Assembly: GCA_012064385.1 (NCBI GenBank)
Contig: QRDG01000238.1
Location: 790,518-854,517, forward strand
Reading direction: 5' to 3'
DNA: 64,000 nucleotides
Source of the DNA: Puccinellia tenuiflora
Lineage: Eukaryota; Streptophyta; Magnoliopsida; Poales; Poaceae
In this document: piece after piece, positions 43,630 through 55,600 of the stretch
Numbering within the stretch: position 1 is the stretch's first letter
Layout of the letters: every line of letters begins with the position of its first letter
The notes under the pieces: model-generated
Database searches by the model: none
What the model was told of the DNA's origin: nothing
Seen by the model: only the letters and a program-made list of their open reading frames with translations
Position numbers and translations under genes: made by a program

Positions 43630-44592
43630 GCCAGGCACCCCACCGACACCCCTTATCCTCACCGATGCCGCCACACTCACCTCACCGGCGGCCACTCACC
43701 TCTCCGATGCCGCCACACTCACCTCACTGATACCGCCACACTCACCTCACCGACGGGAAGCTCCACCACCGCCGCCACACTCACCTCACCACCGCCCTCG
43801 CCACACTCACCTCACCACCGTCGCCACACTCACCTCACCGACGGCGTACCTATGCTAACTAAATTTGCTAACTAAATTTGCTACTTAATTTGCTAACTAA
43901 ATTGCTACTTATTTGATACTTCCTAATAACACAAATATTGTATAAAATGAAAAAATAAGAAAAATCCATACCTCTTCCTTGGAGGTGCAGGAGAGGGAGG
44001 GGCGCGAGGCAGGGGGAGGGAGCGGCCGCCGGAGAGCAGGGGCGCGAGCAGCGGCGGCCGGAGAGCAGGGAGGGAGGGGCGGCCGTGGAGGGAGGGGAGA
44101 GGGGAGGGCGGTCCGGGAGGAGGTAGGGAAGGAGGGCAGTCGGGGAGGGAGGTAGGGAGGAAGGGGCGGACGGGGAGGGAGGGGAGAGGGAGGAGCGGCG
44201 GCGCGGGGAGGGGAGAGGGAGGGGCGGCCGGGGAGGAGCGGCGACGTAGGGAGGGGAGAGGGAGGGGCGGCCGGGAGGAAGCGGCGGCGCGGGGAGGGGA
44301 GAGGGAGGGGCGGCCGGGGAGGAGCGCGGCGCGGGAAGGAGCTAGCGGCAGCGGCGCGGAGGGAGGAGCGACGGCGGCGGCCGGAGGGAGGAGCGACGGC
44401 GGCGGCGCGGGGAGGAGCTAGGAGCGACGGCGCGGGGAGTTATTTCGATTTTGGTCGGATGCGCATCTCCCGACCAGGTGAACCCTCATTAATTAGGGTT
44501 GCACGATACGCCGACGGCAATGCCGTCGGCCTAATTAACCTCTCTTTTTTTTGAAACCTATACGCCGACGGTATTGCCGTCGGCGTATATGT
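43630..44592. repeat. C-rich and AT repeats, G-rich tract and subterminal palindromes of copy B
   Basis: These are the same blocks as 665-1658 in copy A: CACTCACCTCACC repeats (43655-43845), AT 12-mers (43855-43920), the GGGGAGGGAGGGG tract (43985-44440) and two CCGACGG/CCGTCGG palindromes (44507-44531 and 44563-44590). Unit counts differ slightly between copies, as expected of unstable repeats. Confidence 0.8.
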
Positions 44593-45224
44593 TTTTTTAC
44601 TTGCTATTTTTTCAAAAAATGTTAATCATAATTTTAGTTGTACTACAAAACTATACTATTAACTATTCCAAAACCAACAAAAAATATTCTAAAAAATTGG
44701 TCGGGTTCCGACGCTCCGGAGCCCCTCTCCGGCGAAACCCTAGATCCGGTGAAGAAAACCATAGCTTTTCCATCTACAACCCAAAACACACTTGTACACA
44801 TGTGATATGGCACCCCCTAGCTTTTGGTGGGGTTCCGACGCTCCGGAGCCCCTCTCCGGCGAAACCCTAGACCCGCTGGAGAGAACCCTAGCTCTTCCGT
44901 CTACGGCCGGTACGGGCGTCGAAAGTGGGTAGCTAAGTGGATCTTTTTGCTTGGTTGGGTTAGGTTAGTCACTAGGTACAATGAAAACACACATATAGCC
45001 CAACTCTTGCAACTCTTGAGAAAACCCTAGCTTTTCCTAGTTTATCTGATTCATTCTCTTGACTTGAGTTGTGGCAAGTGTCTTCATTTATCTGATCCGT
45101 TCGCTCGCTATTATATGACAACAGTGGATACCGAAGTTATCTAGCACGCAGTGATCGGCTCTCGAGTACAAGTACATCACAAAGCTCAGTCATGAACAAG
45201 TATGGTTCGGGGTTCGGTGCAATT

Positions 45225-45465
45225 GGGAACGTTATTTTATGTTGTTTCCTCGTTTCAGCTTCTTCCTTTTCACGGCGCTTCTGTTCTTTTAGTGTTTCTT
45301 CTTTCCTGCCTTTTATGTCGTTTCTTCGCTTCAGCATCTTCCTTTTCATATCTTTTCTGTTGCCTCTTCTTGCATTTTCTTCTGTTGTTTCATCAGATGT
45401 TGTTCCTCTTTCTCCTGGCGTTTTGTTTCCTTCTCAAGTTGTTTTTTCTAGTTCCTGAACCACCT
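45225..45465 (-). pseudogene. Captured gene fragment resembling CAF-1 large subunit (FAS1), first of three tandem copies
   Basis: On the minus strand a ~230-bp purine-rich segment encodes, across three frames joined by small indels, a Lys/Glu/Arg/Gln-rich coiled-coil-like peptide. Pieces are QLEKETKRQEKEEQHLMKQQ, then RYEKEDAEAKKRHKRQE, then LKEQKRREKEEAETRKQHKI. This matches the general character of the KER domain of chromatin assembly factor 1 subunit FAS1 as I remember it from grasses. Copies recur at about 46120-46360 and 47015-47255, and a shorter version is in each 414-bp unit of copy A. No other FAS1 domain is seen. A generic KER-rich coiled coil cannot be excluded. Confidence 0.45.
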
Positions 45466-47682
45466 TCTCCTATGATTCACTAGTGTGATTAGTGGACTGT
45501 TCTACAACATTTTTCTCGCTAAACAACAGATAACCTAATCTATGTAGGACTGTTATACAAAAACAATATATCTTCCGAACCATTATAGTTTGTTCAAACG
45601 TTATTTCATGCGGGTTCCGGAAGAATCAAACCGTTATTTTATGCGGGTGGGATGCAGAAATAAATAAATCTACAACCCAAAACACACTTGTACACATGTG
45701 ATATGGCACCCCTAGCTTTTGGTGGGGTTCCGACGCTCCGGAGCCCCTCTCCGGCGAAACCCTAGACCCGCTGGAGAGAACCCTAGCTCTTCCGTCTACG
45801 GCCGGTACGGGCGTCGAAAGTGGGTAGCTAAGTGGATCTTTTTGCTTGGTTGGGTTAGGTTAGTCACTAGGTACAATGAAAACACACATATAGCCCAACT
45901 CTTGCAACTCTTGAGAAAACCCTAGCTTTTCCTAGTTTATCTGATTCATTCTCTTGACTTGAGTTGTGCCAAGTGTCTTCATTTATCTGATTCGTTCGCT
46001 CGCTATTATATGACAACAGTGGATACCGAAGTTATCTAGCACGCAGTGATCGGCTCTCGAGTACAAGTACATCACAAAGCTCAGTCATGAACAAGTATGG
46101 TTCGGGGTTCGGTGCAATTGGGAACGTTATTTTATGTTGTTTCCTCGTTTCAGCTTCTTCCTTTTCACGGCGCTTCTGTTCTTTTAGTGTTTCTTCTTTC
46201 CTGCCATTTATGTCGTTTCTTCGCTTCAGCATCTTCCTTTTCATATCTTTTCTGTTGCCTCTTCTTGCATTTTCTTCTGTTGTTTCATCAGATGTTGTTC
46301 CTCTTCCTCCTGGCGTTTTGTTTCCTTCTCAAGTTGTTTTTTCTAGTTCCTGAACCACCTTCTCCTATGATTCACTAGTGTGATTAGTGGACTGTTCTAC
46401 AACATTTTTCTCGCTAAACAACAGATAACCTAATCTATGTAGGACTGTTATACAAAAACAATATATCTTCCGAACCATTATAGTTTGTTCAAACGTTATT
46501 TCATGCGGGTTCCGGAAGAATCAAACCGTTATTTTATGCGGGTGGGATGTAGAAATAAATAAATCTACAACCCAAAACACACTTGTACACATGTGATATG
46601 GCACCCCCTAGCTTTTGGTGGGGTTCCGACGCTCCGGAGCCCCTCTCCGGCGAAACCCTAGACCCGCTGGAGAGAACCCTAGCTCTTCCGTCTACGGCCG
46701 GTACGGGCGTCGAAAGTGGGTAGCTAAGTGGATCTTTTTGCTTGGTTGGGTTAGGTTAGTCACTAGGTACAATGAAAACACACATATAGCCCAACTCTTG
46801 CAACTCTTGAGAAAACCCTAGCTTTTCCTAGTTTATCTGATTCATTCTCTTGACTTGAGTTGTGGCAAGTGTCTTCATTTATCTGATCCGTTCGCTCGCT
46901 ATTATATGACAACAGTGGATACCGAAGTTATCTAGCACGCAGTGATCGGCTCCCGAGTACAAGTACATCACAAAGCTCAGTCATGAACAAGTATGGTTCG
47001 GGGTTCGGTGCAATTGGGAACGTTATTTTATGTTGTTTCCTCGTTTCAGCTTCTTCCTTTTCACGGCGCTTCTGTTCTTTTAGTGTTTCTTCTTTCCTTC
47101 CTTTTATGTCGTTTCTTCGCTTCAGCATCATCCTTTTCATATCTTTCCTGTTGCCTCTTCTTGCATTTTCTTCTGTTGTTTCATCAGATGTTGTTCCTCT
47201 TTCTCCTGGCGTTTTGTTTCCTTCTCAAGTTGTTTTTCTAGTTCCTGAACCACCTTCTCCTATGATTCACTAGTGTGATTAGTGGACTGTTCTACAACAT
47301 TTTTCTCGCTAAACAACAGATAACCTAATCTATGTAGGACTGTTATACAAAAACAATATATCTTCCGAACCATTATAGTTTGTTCAAACGTTATTTCATG
47401 CGGGTTCCGGAAGAATCAAACCGTTATTTTATGCGGGTGGGATGCAGAAATAAATAAATCTACAACCCAAAACAAACTTGTACACATGTGATATGGCACC
47501 CCCTAGCTTTTGGTGGGGTTCCGACGCTCCGGATCCCCTCTCCGGCGAAACCCTAGACCCGCTGGAGAGAACCCTAGCTCTTCCGTCTACGGCTGGTACG
47601 GGCATCGAAAGTGGGTAGCTAAGTGGATCTTTTTGCTTGGTTGGGTTAGGTTAGTCACTAGGTACAATGAAAACACACATAT

Positions 47683-48588
47683 TGTCGTGGTGGTGCACGG
47701 ACAGATGCCATAGATAGGCTTAAGGTGGGGCCGATTGGACGCTGGAGGTACCGGGGAGGGCTTGCACGTGAAGACGTACAGAGAGACACACACATGCAAA
47801 CACACACACACACCCGATTTTACCCAGGTTCGGGGCTCTCGTGAGGAGATAACACCCCTACTCCTGCCTGTCTGATCTATATATGTGGATTACAACGGTA
47901 TTACAAGCTTGCTCCTTGAGCTGTATGGAAAACTATGAACTCTGCAGCCTCTACCGAGTCTCAGAATGGCTCCTTGGCTCTCAGAGGGCTCTAGAGGAAA
48001 TGTCTAAAGTGTCTACGCGTGAAGCAAAGGATCGTCCAAGCGTCCCCGTAAGAGGAGCCCCTGGCACCCCTTATATAGGGAAACCCAGGGTTACAGTGTA
48101 AAACAGAGCTACTGTCGCCATACTCCTTGGTCGCCGCCCGACACGGGCGCCGCTGCGCCATGCCCAGACCGTGTCAGCGCTAGTCGCCACGGTCCCCTCT
48201 GCATCAGACAGGACGTCCCTGCCTACGGCTAGCGCCACTGTACCGCGCCGCCCGCGTCAGAGGCATGGCACACCGTCCACTTGCGGCATGCCGCCGCCCT
48301 TGTTTCGCTCCGTGCCTCAAGGAGCTCGGTCTACCGTCCGGGATAACCTTTACCCGGCATAGGCATGCCCCATGCTCTTTACTCGGTTTACCCTTTCCTG
48401 CATATTAGAACAACAAAGAGGATCCCGACATATAATATGCTTGATCCGACATAAGGCTATGTCGGTAAGCCATTTCCCGGTTGACCCCGGATAAGCCCGT
48501 ATGGTATGTCGGTTTCCATTGACTCAGTCAACTCCGAGTCCTAGCTTATTCCACCATACTGACCCCATTCGGGGGCTGCCCCCCGACA
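47683..48588 (-). mobile_element. Solo LTR (906 bp) with 5-bp TSD inside the 895-bp array
   Basis: On the minus strand it begins TGTCGGGGGGCAGCCCCCGA at 48588 and ends ...CACCACCACGACA at 47683. The target duplication CATAT is at 47678-47682 and 48589-48593; removing the insert restores the array sequence ACACACATATAGCCC. A TATA-like CCCTATATAAGGGG lies at about 48065-48078 on the minus strand. There are no internal sequences or primer site. The retrotransposon family is not identified. Confidence 0.93.
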
Positions 48589-48861
48589 CATATAGCCCAA
48601 CTCTTGCAACTCTTGAGAAAACCCTAGCTTTTCCTAGTTTATCTGATTCATTCTCTTGACTTGAGTTGTGGCAAGTGTCTTCATTTATCTGATCCGTTCG
48701 CTCGCTATTATATGACAACAGTGGATACCGAAGTTATCTAGCACGCAGTGATCGGCAGTCGAGTACAAGTACATCACAAAGCTCAGTCATGAACAAGTAT
48801 GGTTCGGGGTTCGGTGCAATTGGGAACGTTATTTTATGTTGTTTCCTCGTTTCAGCTTCTT

Positions 48862-51800
48862 CACATTTCGTTTGGCCTAAGTGCTTCAAATAAATAAGAG
48901 AAGCTGCTGTTTAAAAGAAAAGAAAGGGAAAAACTGAAGCGAGGGGGGGTTTTCGGAAATTGCCATCGACACGGTGGCGACCGAGGGCATTGGCGCTATG
49001 CCGCGCCGCGCCGCCCTCGTCCTCCCCGCACCCCACAGCCAGCCCCCCCCCCCCCCCCGCTCCTCCTCGTGGTTAAGAAGACCAATGCCGGGCCCTGCTC
49101 TCTCCCTCTCATTTCCCTCTCCTCTGCTCCCACGCTCCCTCTCTTCCCGATTTTCTTCCACGGGGCCGGAGCCTCGCCGCCGTGACCCAGATCATCGCCG
49201 CCGATTGGGAGCGTCCCGGGAAAATCCACACGCACCAGCAGCTCCGCCGCGTCATCCTCTCCTTCCCCGTCAGAGGAATCGAGCAGGGGCGCCCCCGTTC
49301 GTGAGATTGACGTCACCTTCCACCTCTACGGCCGCCGTGCTCCGAGCAAGCTCGCCACCGTCTCCGGCCTTCTCCATCACCGACGTGCACCTCCACGCGA
49401 CGAGGGTGAGCTCGCCGTCCTCCGGGACATCCTCGCCCTTCCCCTCTCCCCCTAGGTCTAGCCCGTGCCGACGAGGCCGCCGTCGGTCTCCGCCGTAGCT
49501 CATCGTCAGGGGCGTCCCCGGCGTCCATATGGTCCGCAGCGCCGCTCGTAGCTGCCCCGTCGTCCCGCGCACCGAATGCACACCGTAGATCGTCCTAGGA
49601 ATCCACCTCGTGGACGTGTGCGTGCTCGCCATTGCCGACGGTCACCGTAGCACCGTGCCGGTCGTGGCACTCGCCGGGGTCAAACCGACCCGTGGGCCGC
49701 CACGCCTATGCGGCCGCCTACGTGGCTCGGGCCCCGTCCGTCAGCCTCTGTGGCTGGCCACATCTCGGTGAAAAACGTTTCGGGAAGAAATTCTGGAAAT
49801 TAATAAAAGGGGCAGCATCAGATCCAAACTTTAAAATTTAATATCTTTTGAACCACCATTCGGAAAAATGCAAATAATATGTCAAAATGCTCAGGAAGGA
49901 AATGTCTGTCTGTTAATGCCCTTGGTAGAATTATTGGGCCAAAATAAATTGCCTTTATTTAATAAATACAAAAATGGCAGATTTAAATCCCAACTTTGAA
50001 AATCCATAACTCTTTGAATATGGCTTCAAAAATTGCCAACAATATCTCAAAATGACCAGGGAATTAATATCTACCTGTTAGTTATGTTTACATGCCAAAA
50101 TGAATTTTCTAATTTGCTGTTAAATTGAAATAACTAAAATGGCATATTTAAATCAATATTTAGAAAATTCATAAATTGATAAATACTAGTCCAACTATTG
50201 CAAATGATGTATCAAAGTGATCAGCAATTTAAATGCTATCTAGCTACACTAAGTGCACAGCAAGCAACCAATTTTTCCTTTGATGTTATTTTCGATTTGG
50301 TTAAAATGAATTAAATTGCATAACCGTCTAAATCATCATTTATTCGTCGGTACTCAGAAAATTACAAATAAAGTACCAAAATGATCGGAAGGACAAACTC
50401 AGCCCATTCATGTCATGATCATGCATATTTGAGCAACTTATAAATAATGTGATCAGTTATGAACAATTAGACATTAAGATAAATATGGGGTTGTTTTCCA
50501 AATAATTGCACGAATGATTTGGCCCCCCATTTAATGTTGCTATTTAAATTATATAATTATATCCTTGCATGAAATTGACATGTCATCATGTGATTGAGCA
50601 TTGCACTTGTCCGCGTGTGATTTATTTGCTCTTTGTGTTATTTTTGGGTATCGATAGATTCCGGAGTTGAGGTCACCCCGACCTATCCCGACGAGCAGTA
50701 CTACGCGCCCGGGCAGCAAGGCAAGAGATAACCTAACCTTCTTGGCATCTAGCATCCTATGATTTTATCAATTTATGTTATCCACCATAATATTGCATGC
50801 GATTCAAATGTCTTTTTTTGATCAATATATAGAATATCCTATGAATGCATGTTTTTCCCCGAGCCAATCACAGGTATCCCTACCTATGAGCCCTAGAGAT
50901 ACGTGTTGGCCCGAGACAAATATATAATTGTTGATGTAATTGCTTAGCTATGCTTAGCCATGCTTAGACAATTTCTAGTAATGTCCGTTGTTAATTCCAT
51001 AATTGTTGATGTTAATGGAATGATTCGGGCATGGTGGATAATGGTGATGCTTAATTAAAATGCTAAGACGGCTTGGGTGAGTTGCCATCGGGGATGGTGT
51101 TTTGCCTCACTCTTGCCCCTAGGTGCGAGTTCTTTACCTCTTGAACCAAGACTGAGCGTGCTTCCGGAGGTGGGGACATATGGAATCCCCTGTGACCGAA
51201 TAAGTTGTGAGGGGCTTGTCAAGGGTCCTCTAGTTTGCTATTTCCATTTGCGCGTGAGTGTGTGGGTGGAAAAAGGAACGAGGATGGTGGTGTTTAGGAT
51301 GTGGCCGCGGGGCAGGGCGCTGGGAGCGCTGAACCTGTCCTTCCGCACACTGATGGTCATTGAGTAAGCCTCATGCAATGTAAAGGTCTAACCGCGCCCA
51401 CTCGCCGGCCTTCCCCGGAAGAGGGCCAATTAGGTGAGCCGCACGGTAACAATGGGTAAACTAGTACACCCCTGCAGGGTTTAATCTTTTCGAAAAGCCG
51501 TGTCCGCGGTTATGGACAACTTGGGAATAGACGATAAGACCATAGAGAAACTTAACCTAATTGATATGGCAGCTAAAGGTTGCATAATCAAACGTGCGAT
51601 AAAGGTCCATTTCCTCGAGGGTGATTCGAGGGAGTGCATTTGGTGGAGATGAGAGATGGTTATGGCTACAAGTAGGTTCGATGAGAACCGAATATGAAAC
51701 GTTTACTATCTTATCCCCTTTTCGAAAACATTCTCAGTAGACGAATGCCATGTGTCAGTTACGTCTCGGTTTATGAAAATTAGCTTTGTGCAAAAGAAAT

Positions 51801-52281
51801 ACATATATAGCTTTAGAGCCTCCGTCAGCATTGGGCCTATATCGCCCTACTAAACTTGCGAGTACGTCGTACTCAGTCTCTCTTTGCTGCCTCTATGATT
51901 TTATATTTCAGAAGAGGACGACCCCGAACAGCTAGGTGGGTTCTACGTTGACGTCGACTACTAGTCTGGGGTAACCAGGTGGCAGCTTGGGACCGTGGAA
52001 CAAGCTGGCTTGGGTGATGTTTATTGTAGGCTTCTTAGGCCATATATTTGCTTCTTGTTGTTAGACAACACTACCACTTCCGCTTGATGAATTGTCGGAT
52101 CTGTGATCCTTTTGATGTGTAATATTTATATTCTTCTCGTTATATGAGTTGCTACATGTTTTGTGTCGTAGAGTCATGCAATGTGCCAGTTGTTCCACAA
52201 GTCTTGATCTCTCTACTATACAGGATAGCTATGTCTGTTGCACAGAGCTTCACTGTATAGTTTTGGGGTCGGGGCGTTACA
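48862..52281 (+). repeat. Truncated 5' LTR of the chromovirus
   Basis: This matches 57665-61072 of the 3' LTR and ends ...GGGGCGTTACA. The first ~530 bp of the LTR are missing; the junction with the CACTA array is at about 48861. A C run of 16 at 49043-49058 replaces a mixed C-rich stretch in the 3' LTR. Confidence 0.9.
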
Positions 52282-52284
52282 AGT

Positions 52285-52296
52285 TGGTATCAGAGC
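52285..52296 (+). other. Primer-binding site (initiator tRNA-Met)
   Basis: TGGTATCAGAGC lies 3 bp after the LTR end and matches the standard plant tRNA-iMet primer site. Confidence 0.9.
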
Positions 52297-52680
52297 AGGA
52301 CTGCCTGTAGGAAACCCTTTCTATTGGTCGATGTCGAGTCTAGTTGAAAACTATTTTTAACCTAAAAATGAGTTGTGAAAACCTTCTTAGGATTCTTTTT
52401 ACTCCTCATCCAACTCGCTCTACTCTGATTCTTATCTCTATTTGTTTTAAGCTCGGTGTCAAAGTTTTAGGTTCTCGGGGTTTGGGTTCTTACCGTCCAG
52501 CTTAAGTCTCGAGTCCGTCATATCCGGTTGCTATCGCCGCGATGACGTGATGTCACCATGGTTGCCTCAATCTGTTTCTGTGTTACTGTCATCTTCAATA
52601 TCTATCTCTGTAAGGTCTCTAGTTATTTATCCTTACTGTCGAAGATGTTTCTAACTATGTCCTTGTTCCAAATCTTCAGA

Positions 52681-55600
52681 ATGGCTCCTACCCGTCGTGG
52701 GGAACAAAGCAATCCTGATGCACCGCCGCCACCCTCAATGGCGGAGGTTTTGATGGCCATCGAGCAGAACCGCCTTCGCAACGAGCAATTGCTCGAGCAG
52801 CTGGTGCAGCAAGGAGCCAGGAGGAACACGGACTGCACCACTCTCACCGAGTTCTTGCGGTCCCAACCGCTCACATTTTCTGAAGCTAAGGAGCCGCTTG
52901 ATGCGGATGATTGGCTTCGGGCTTTAGAGCGCAAGTTTGCCGCTCTTCACGTTCCGGTGGCGGAACATGTCAACTTCGCCACCTACCTGCTGGATGGAGC
53001 CGCCGGCTCCTGGTGGGAGAGCCACGTGGCAATGGTTGCCGCGGGCCATGTCTTCACTTGGGAGGAGTTCTGCGCCGCTTTCCGTGCGAAGTACATCCCC
53101 AAGCCCATCCTGGAGCTCAAGAGGAGGGTGTTCCTGGACTTGACCCAGGGACGCATGGACGTCCAGTCCTATGGACGGGAGTTCTACCACCTCTCCCGTT
53201 ACGCCCCTCGGGACGTGACGAATGATGAGGACAAGCAATACCTCTTCCGCAAGGGACTCGCACCTCGTCTCCGATACGAGCTCCTACCCTTCAAGTTCAC
53301 TTCCTACCAGGAGCTCTACAACCAGGCTCTCACCATGGAGCAGGGTAGGAAGGAGCTGGAGGCTTCCAAGAGGCCAGCTTCCACCGACAACCAGAGCTCC
53401 TCTTCTTCTGAGGGCAAGAAGTGTTGGGTGTTTGTGCCTTTCAGCGCTGTGCCTAAGGCACCTTCCGCGCCGAAGACCACCGGGTACTTGCCACCTCCGC
53501 CCCGCCCAGCTACTTCAACCTTGGGTGCGGCTGGAGGCGGGTTTCGACCTCGACTGCCTGCACCACCGGGGATCACTTGCTTCGCTTGTGGCCAGCCGGG
53601 GCACTACTCCAGGGAGTGTCCCCAGAAGGCACCGGCTACCGCCGCACCAGCACCAGCACCCTCTACCCCAGCAGCTAAGGCTACGAGTGTTAGTCGTGGA
53701 CGACTGAACCACGTCTCGGCTGAAGGAGTTGAAGAGGACCCCTGTGTTCTCGTAGGTACGCTTCGAATCAATGAATACCCAGCCTCAGTTTTATTTGATT
53801 CTGGAGCATCGCATTCATTCATATCCATATCCTTTGCACACAACCACCAAATTCCATTTGAGAATATGGAATCCCCGCTAGTGGTTAAGACACCAGGGTC
53901 TCGTTGGCAAACCAAGTGGGTTACCTCTGAGGTTCAGATTTCCATAGGTTCAATACCTTTTCCGTTCCAGTTGATAGCCCTGAAGTCAGAGGGTCTGGAT
54001 GTTATTCTGGGCATGGACTGGTTAGTCAAGTATCAGGCCAACCTGGACTGTGCTGCCAAGACTGTCACAGTGATCCACCCAAGCTATGGGGAAGTGCGTT
54101 ATTGGTCCCCTTCATCCGCAGCTCCATCCGCTGCCATTCCCCTCTCTCCGGAGATCAGTCTTTACTTCATGGAAGGTATCACCACGCCTGAACTGCATGA
54201 GGTGAATGTGGTGTGTGATTTCCCGGATGTTTTTCCTGAAGAATTGCCTGGCATGCCACCTGATCGAAGTGTGGAGTTTGTCATTGACTTGGTTCCGGGA
54301 ACCGCCCCAATTTCCAAAAGGCCCTACCGTATGCCAACTGAAGAGCTAACTGAATTAAAGAAGCAACTAGATGAGCTGCTAGAAAAGGAATTCATCCGGC
54401 CGAGTAGCTCACCTTGGGGCTGCCCGGTCATCTTTGTCAAGAAGAGGGATACAACTGTTCCTCGACTGGTTGTTGACTACCGCCCTTTGAATGCGGTGAC
54501 CATCAAGAACAAGTACCCCATTCCTCGAATAACTGACTTGTTCGATCAGCTAGCTGGTGCCACGGTATTCTCCAAGATGGATCTGAGGTCAGGCTACCAT
54601 CAGATTAAAATCCGCAAGGAGGATATTCCAAAGACGGCTTTCACTACCCGCTATGGGTTATATGAGTACACCGTCATGTCCTTCGGCCTCACAAATGCTC
54701 CGGCCACATTCATGAGGCTGATGAACTCCGTCTTCCACGAGTACCTCGACAAGTTTGTCATTATTTACATCGATGACATCCTTGTCTATTCCAATACCGA
54801 AGAAGAACATGCTGAGCATCTTCGGCTAGTCTTGACCAAGCTCCGTGATCACCGCCTCTATGCCAAGTTCTCCAAGTGTGAGTTTTGGCTAAAGGGGCTC
54901 ATTTTCCTCGGACATGTGGTGTCAGCTGCTGGAGTAGCGGTGATACCAGACAAGATTCAGGCCATCCTGGATTGGCCAACTCCCAAGTCTGCCAAAGACA
55001 TCTGAAGCTTCCTTGGATTGGCGGGTTACTACCGCCGATTCATCGAGGGCTTTTCCAAAATAGCCAAGGCTTTGACTGACCTCCTCAAGAAAAACAAACA
55101 ATTCGTGTGGTCAGACAAGGCTGAAGAAAGTTTCCAAACTCTCAAGGTCAAGCTCACCACCACTCCGGTGCTTGTCCTTCCCGACACAAACAAAGACTTT
55201 GTCGTCTATTGTGATGCATCACTCCAAGGCTTGGGCTGTGTTTTGATGCAAGAAGGCCATGTTGTAGCTTATGCTTCCCGTCAACTCAAGCCACATGAGC
55301 AAAATTATCCAACCCATGATCTAGAGCTTGCCGCCGTGGTTCATGCTCTGAAGCAATGGAGGCCCTACCTATTGGGAAACCGTTGCGAGATCTACTCCGA
55401 CCATCAAAGTCTGAAGTATCTCTTCACCCAGCCGGATCTGAACTTGAGACAGAGGAGATGGCTGGAATTGATTAAAGACTATGATGTGACCCTCAACTAC
55501 CAGCCCGGCAAGGCAAATGTCGTGGCGGATGCTCTGAGTCGCAAAGCCTATTGCAATACAGTGATGGTGGAAAAAGCCCAACCTGCTCTTCATGAGGAGT

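Larger units (their letters stand above)
37544..48861 (-). mobile_element. CACTA (En/Spm) transposon copy B with open TNP2 gene
   Basis: The 3' terminus is at 37544 (CACTACGGGAAA), preceded by GTA as probable 3-bp target site. It has clustered CCGACGG/CCGTCGG subterminal repeats (37552-37945), a minus-strand TNP2-type transposase (38.7-42.4 kb), then the foldbacks, C-rich and AT repeats, G-rich tract and palindromes also seen in 1-2100, and a large ~895-bp tandem array. The second terminus (TTTCCCGTAGTG) is not found. The element is cut at about 48861 by gypsy LTR sequence. A solo LTR lies inside the array, and an N at 43200 marks a join. Confidence 0.85.
44826..48861. repeat. ~895-bp tandem array inside CACTA copy B
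   Basis: Units beginning GGTGGGGTTCCGACGCTCCG start at 44826, 45721, 46617 and 47512, spacings of 895-896 bp, with very few differences between units. The fourth unit is interrupted by a solo LTR and cut at 48861. Units share modules with the 414-bp array of copy A (ACCCTAGCTTTTCCTAGTTT; GTTGTGGCAAGTGTCTTCAT) but carry extra sequence, including the longer FAS1-like minus-strand segment. Confidence 0.9.

Noticed and set aside
45192..45483. Plus-strand hydrophobic ORFs in the 895-bp units
   Set aside because: They are the antisense of the purine-rich FAS1-like segment; Phe/Leu/Ser richness is the mirror of Lys/Glu/Arg codons.
48974..49632. Open frames in the C-rich block of the chromovirus LTRs (also 57756-58603)
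   Set aside because: They lie inside both LTRs, overlap in several frames on both strands and carry no domain; composition artefacts.
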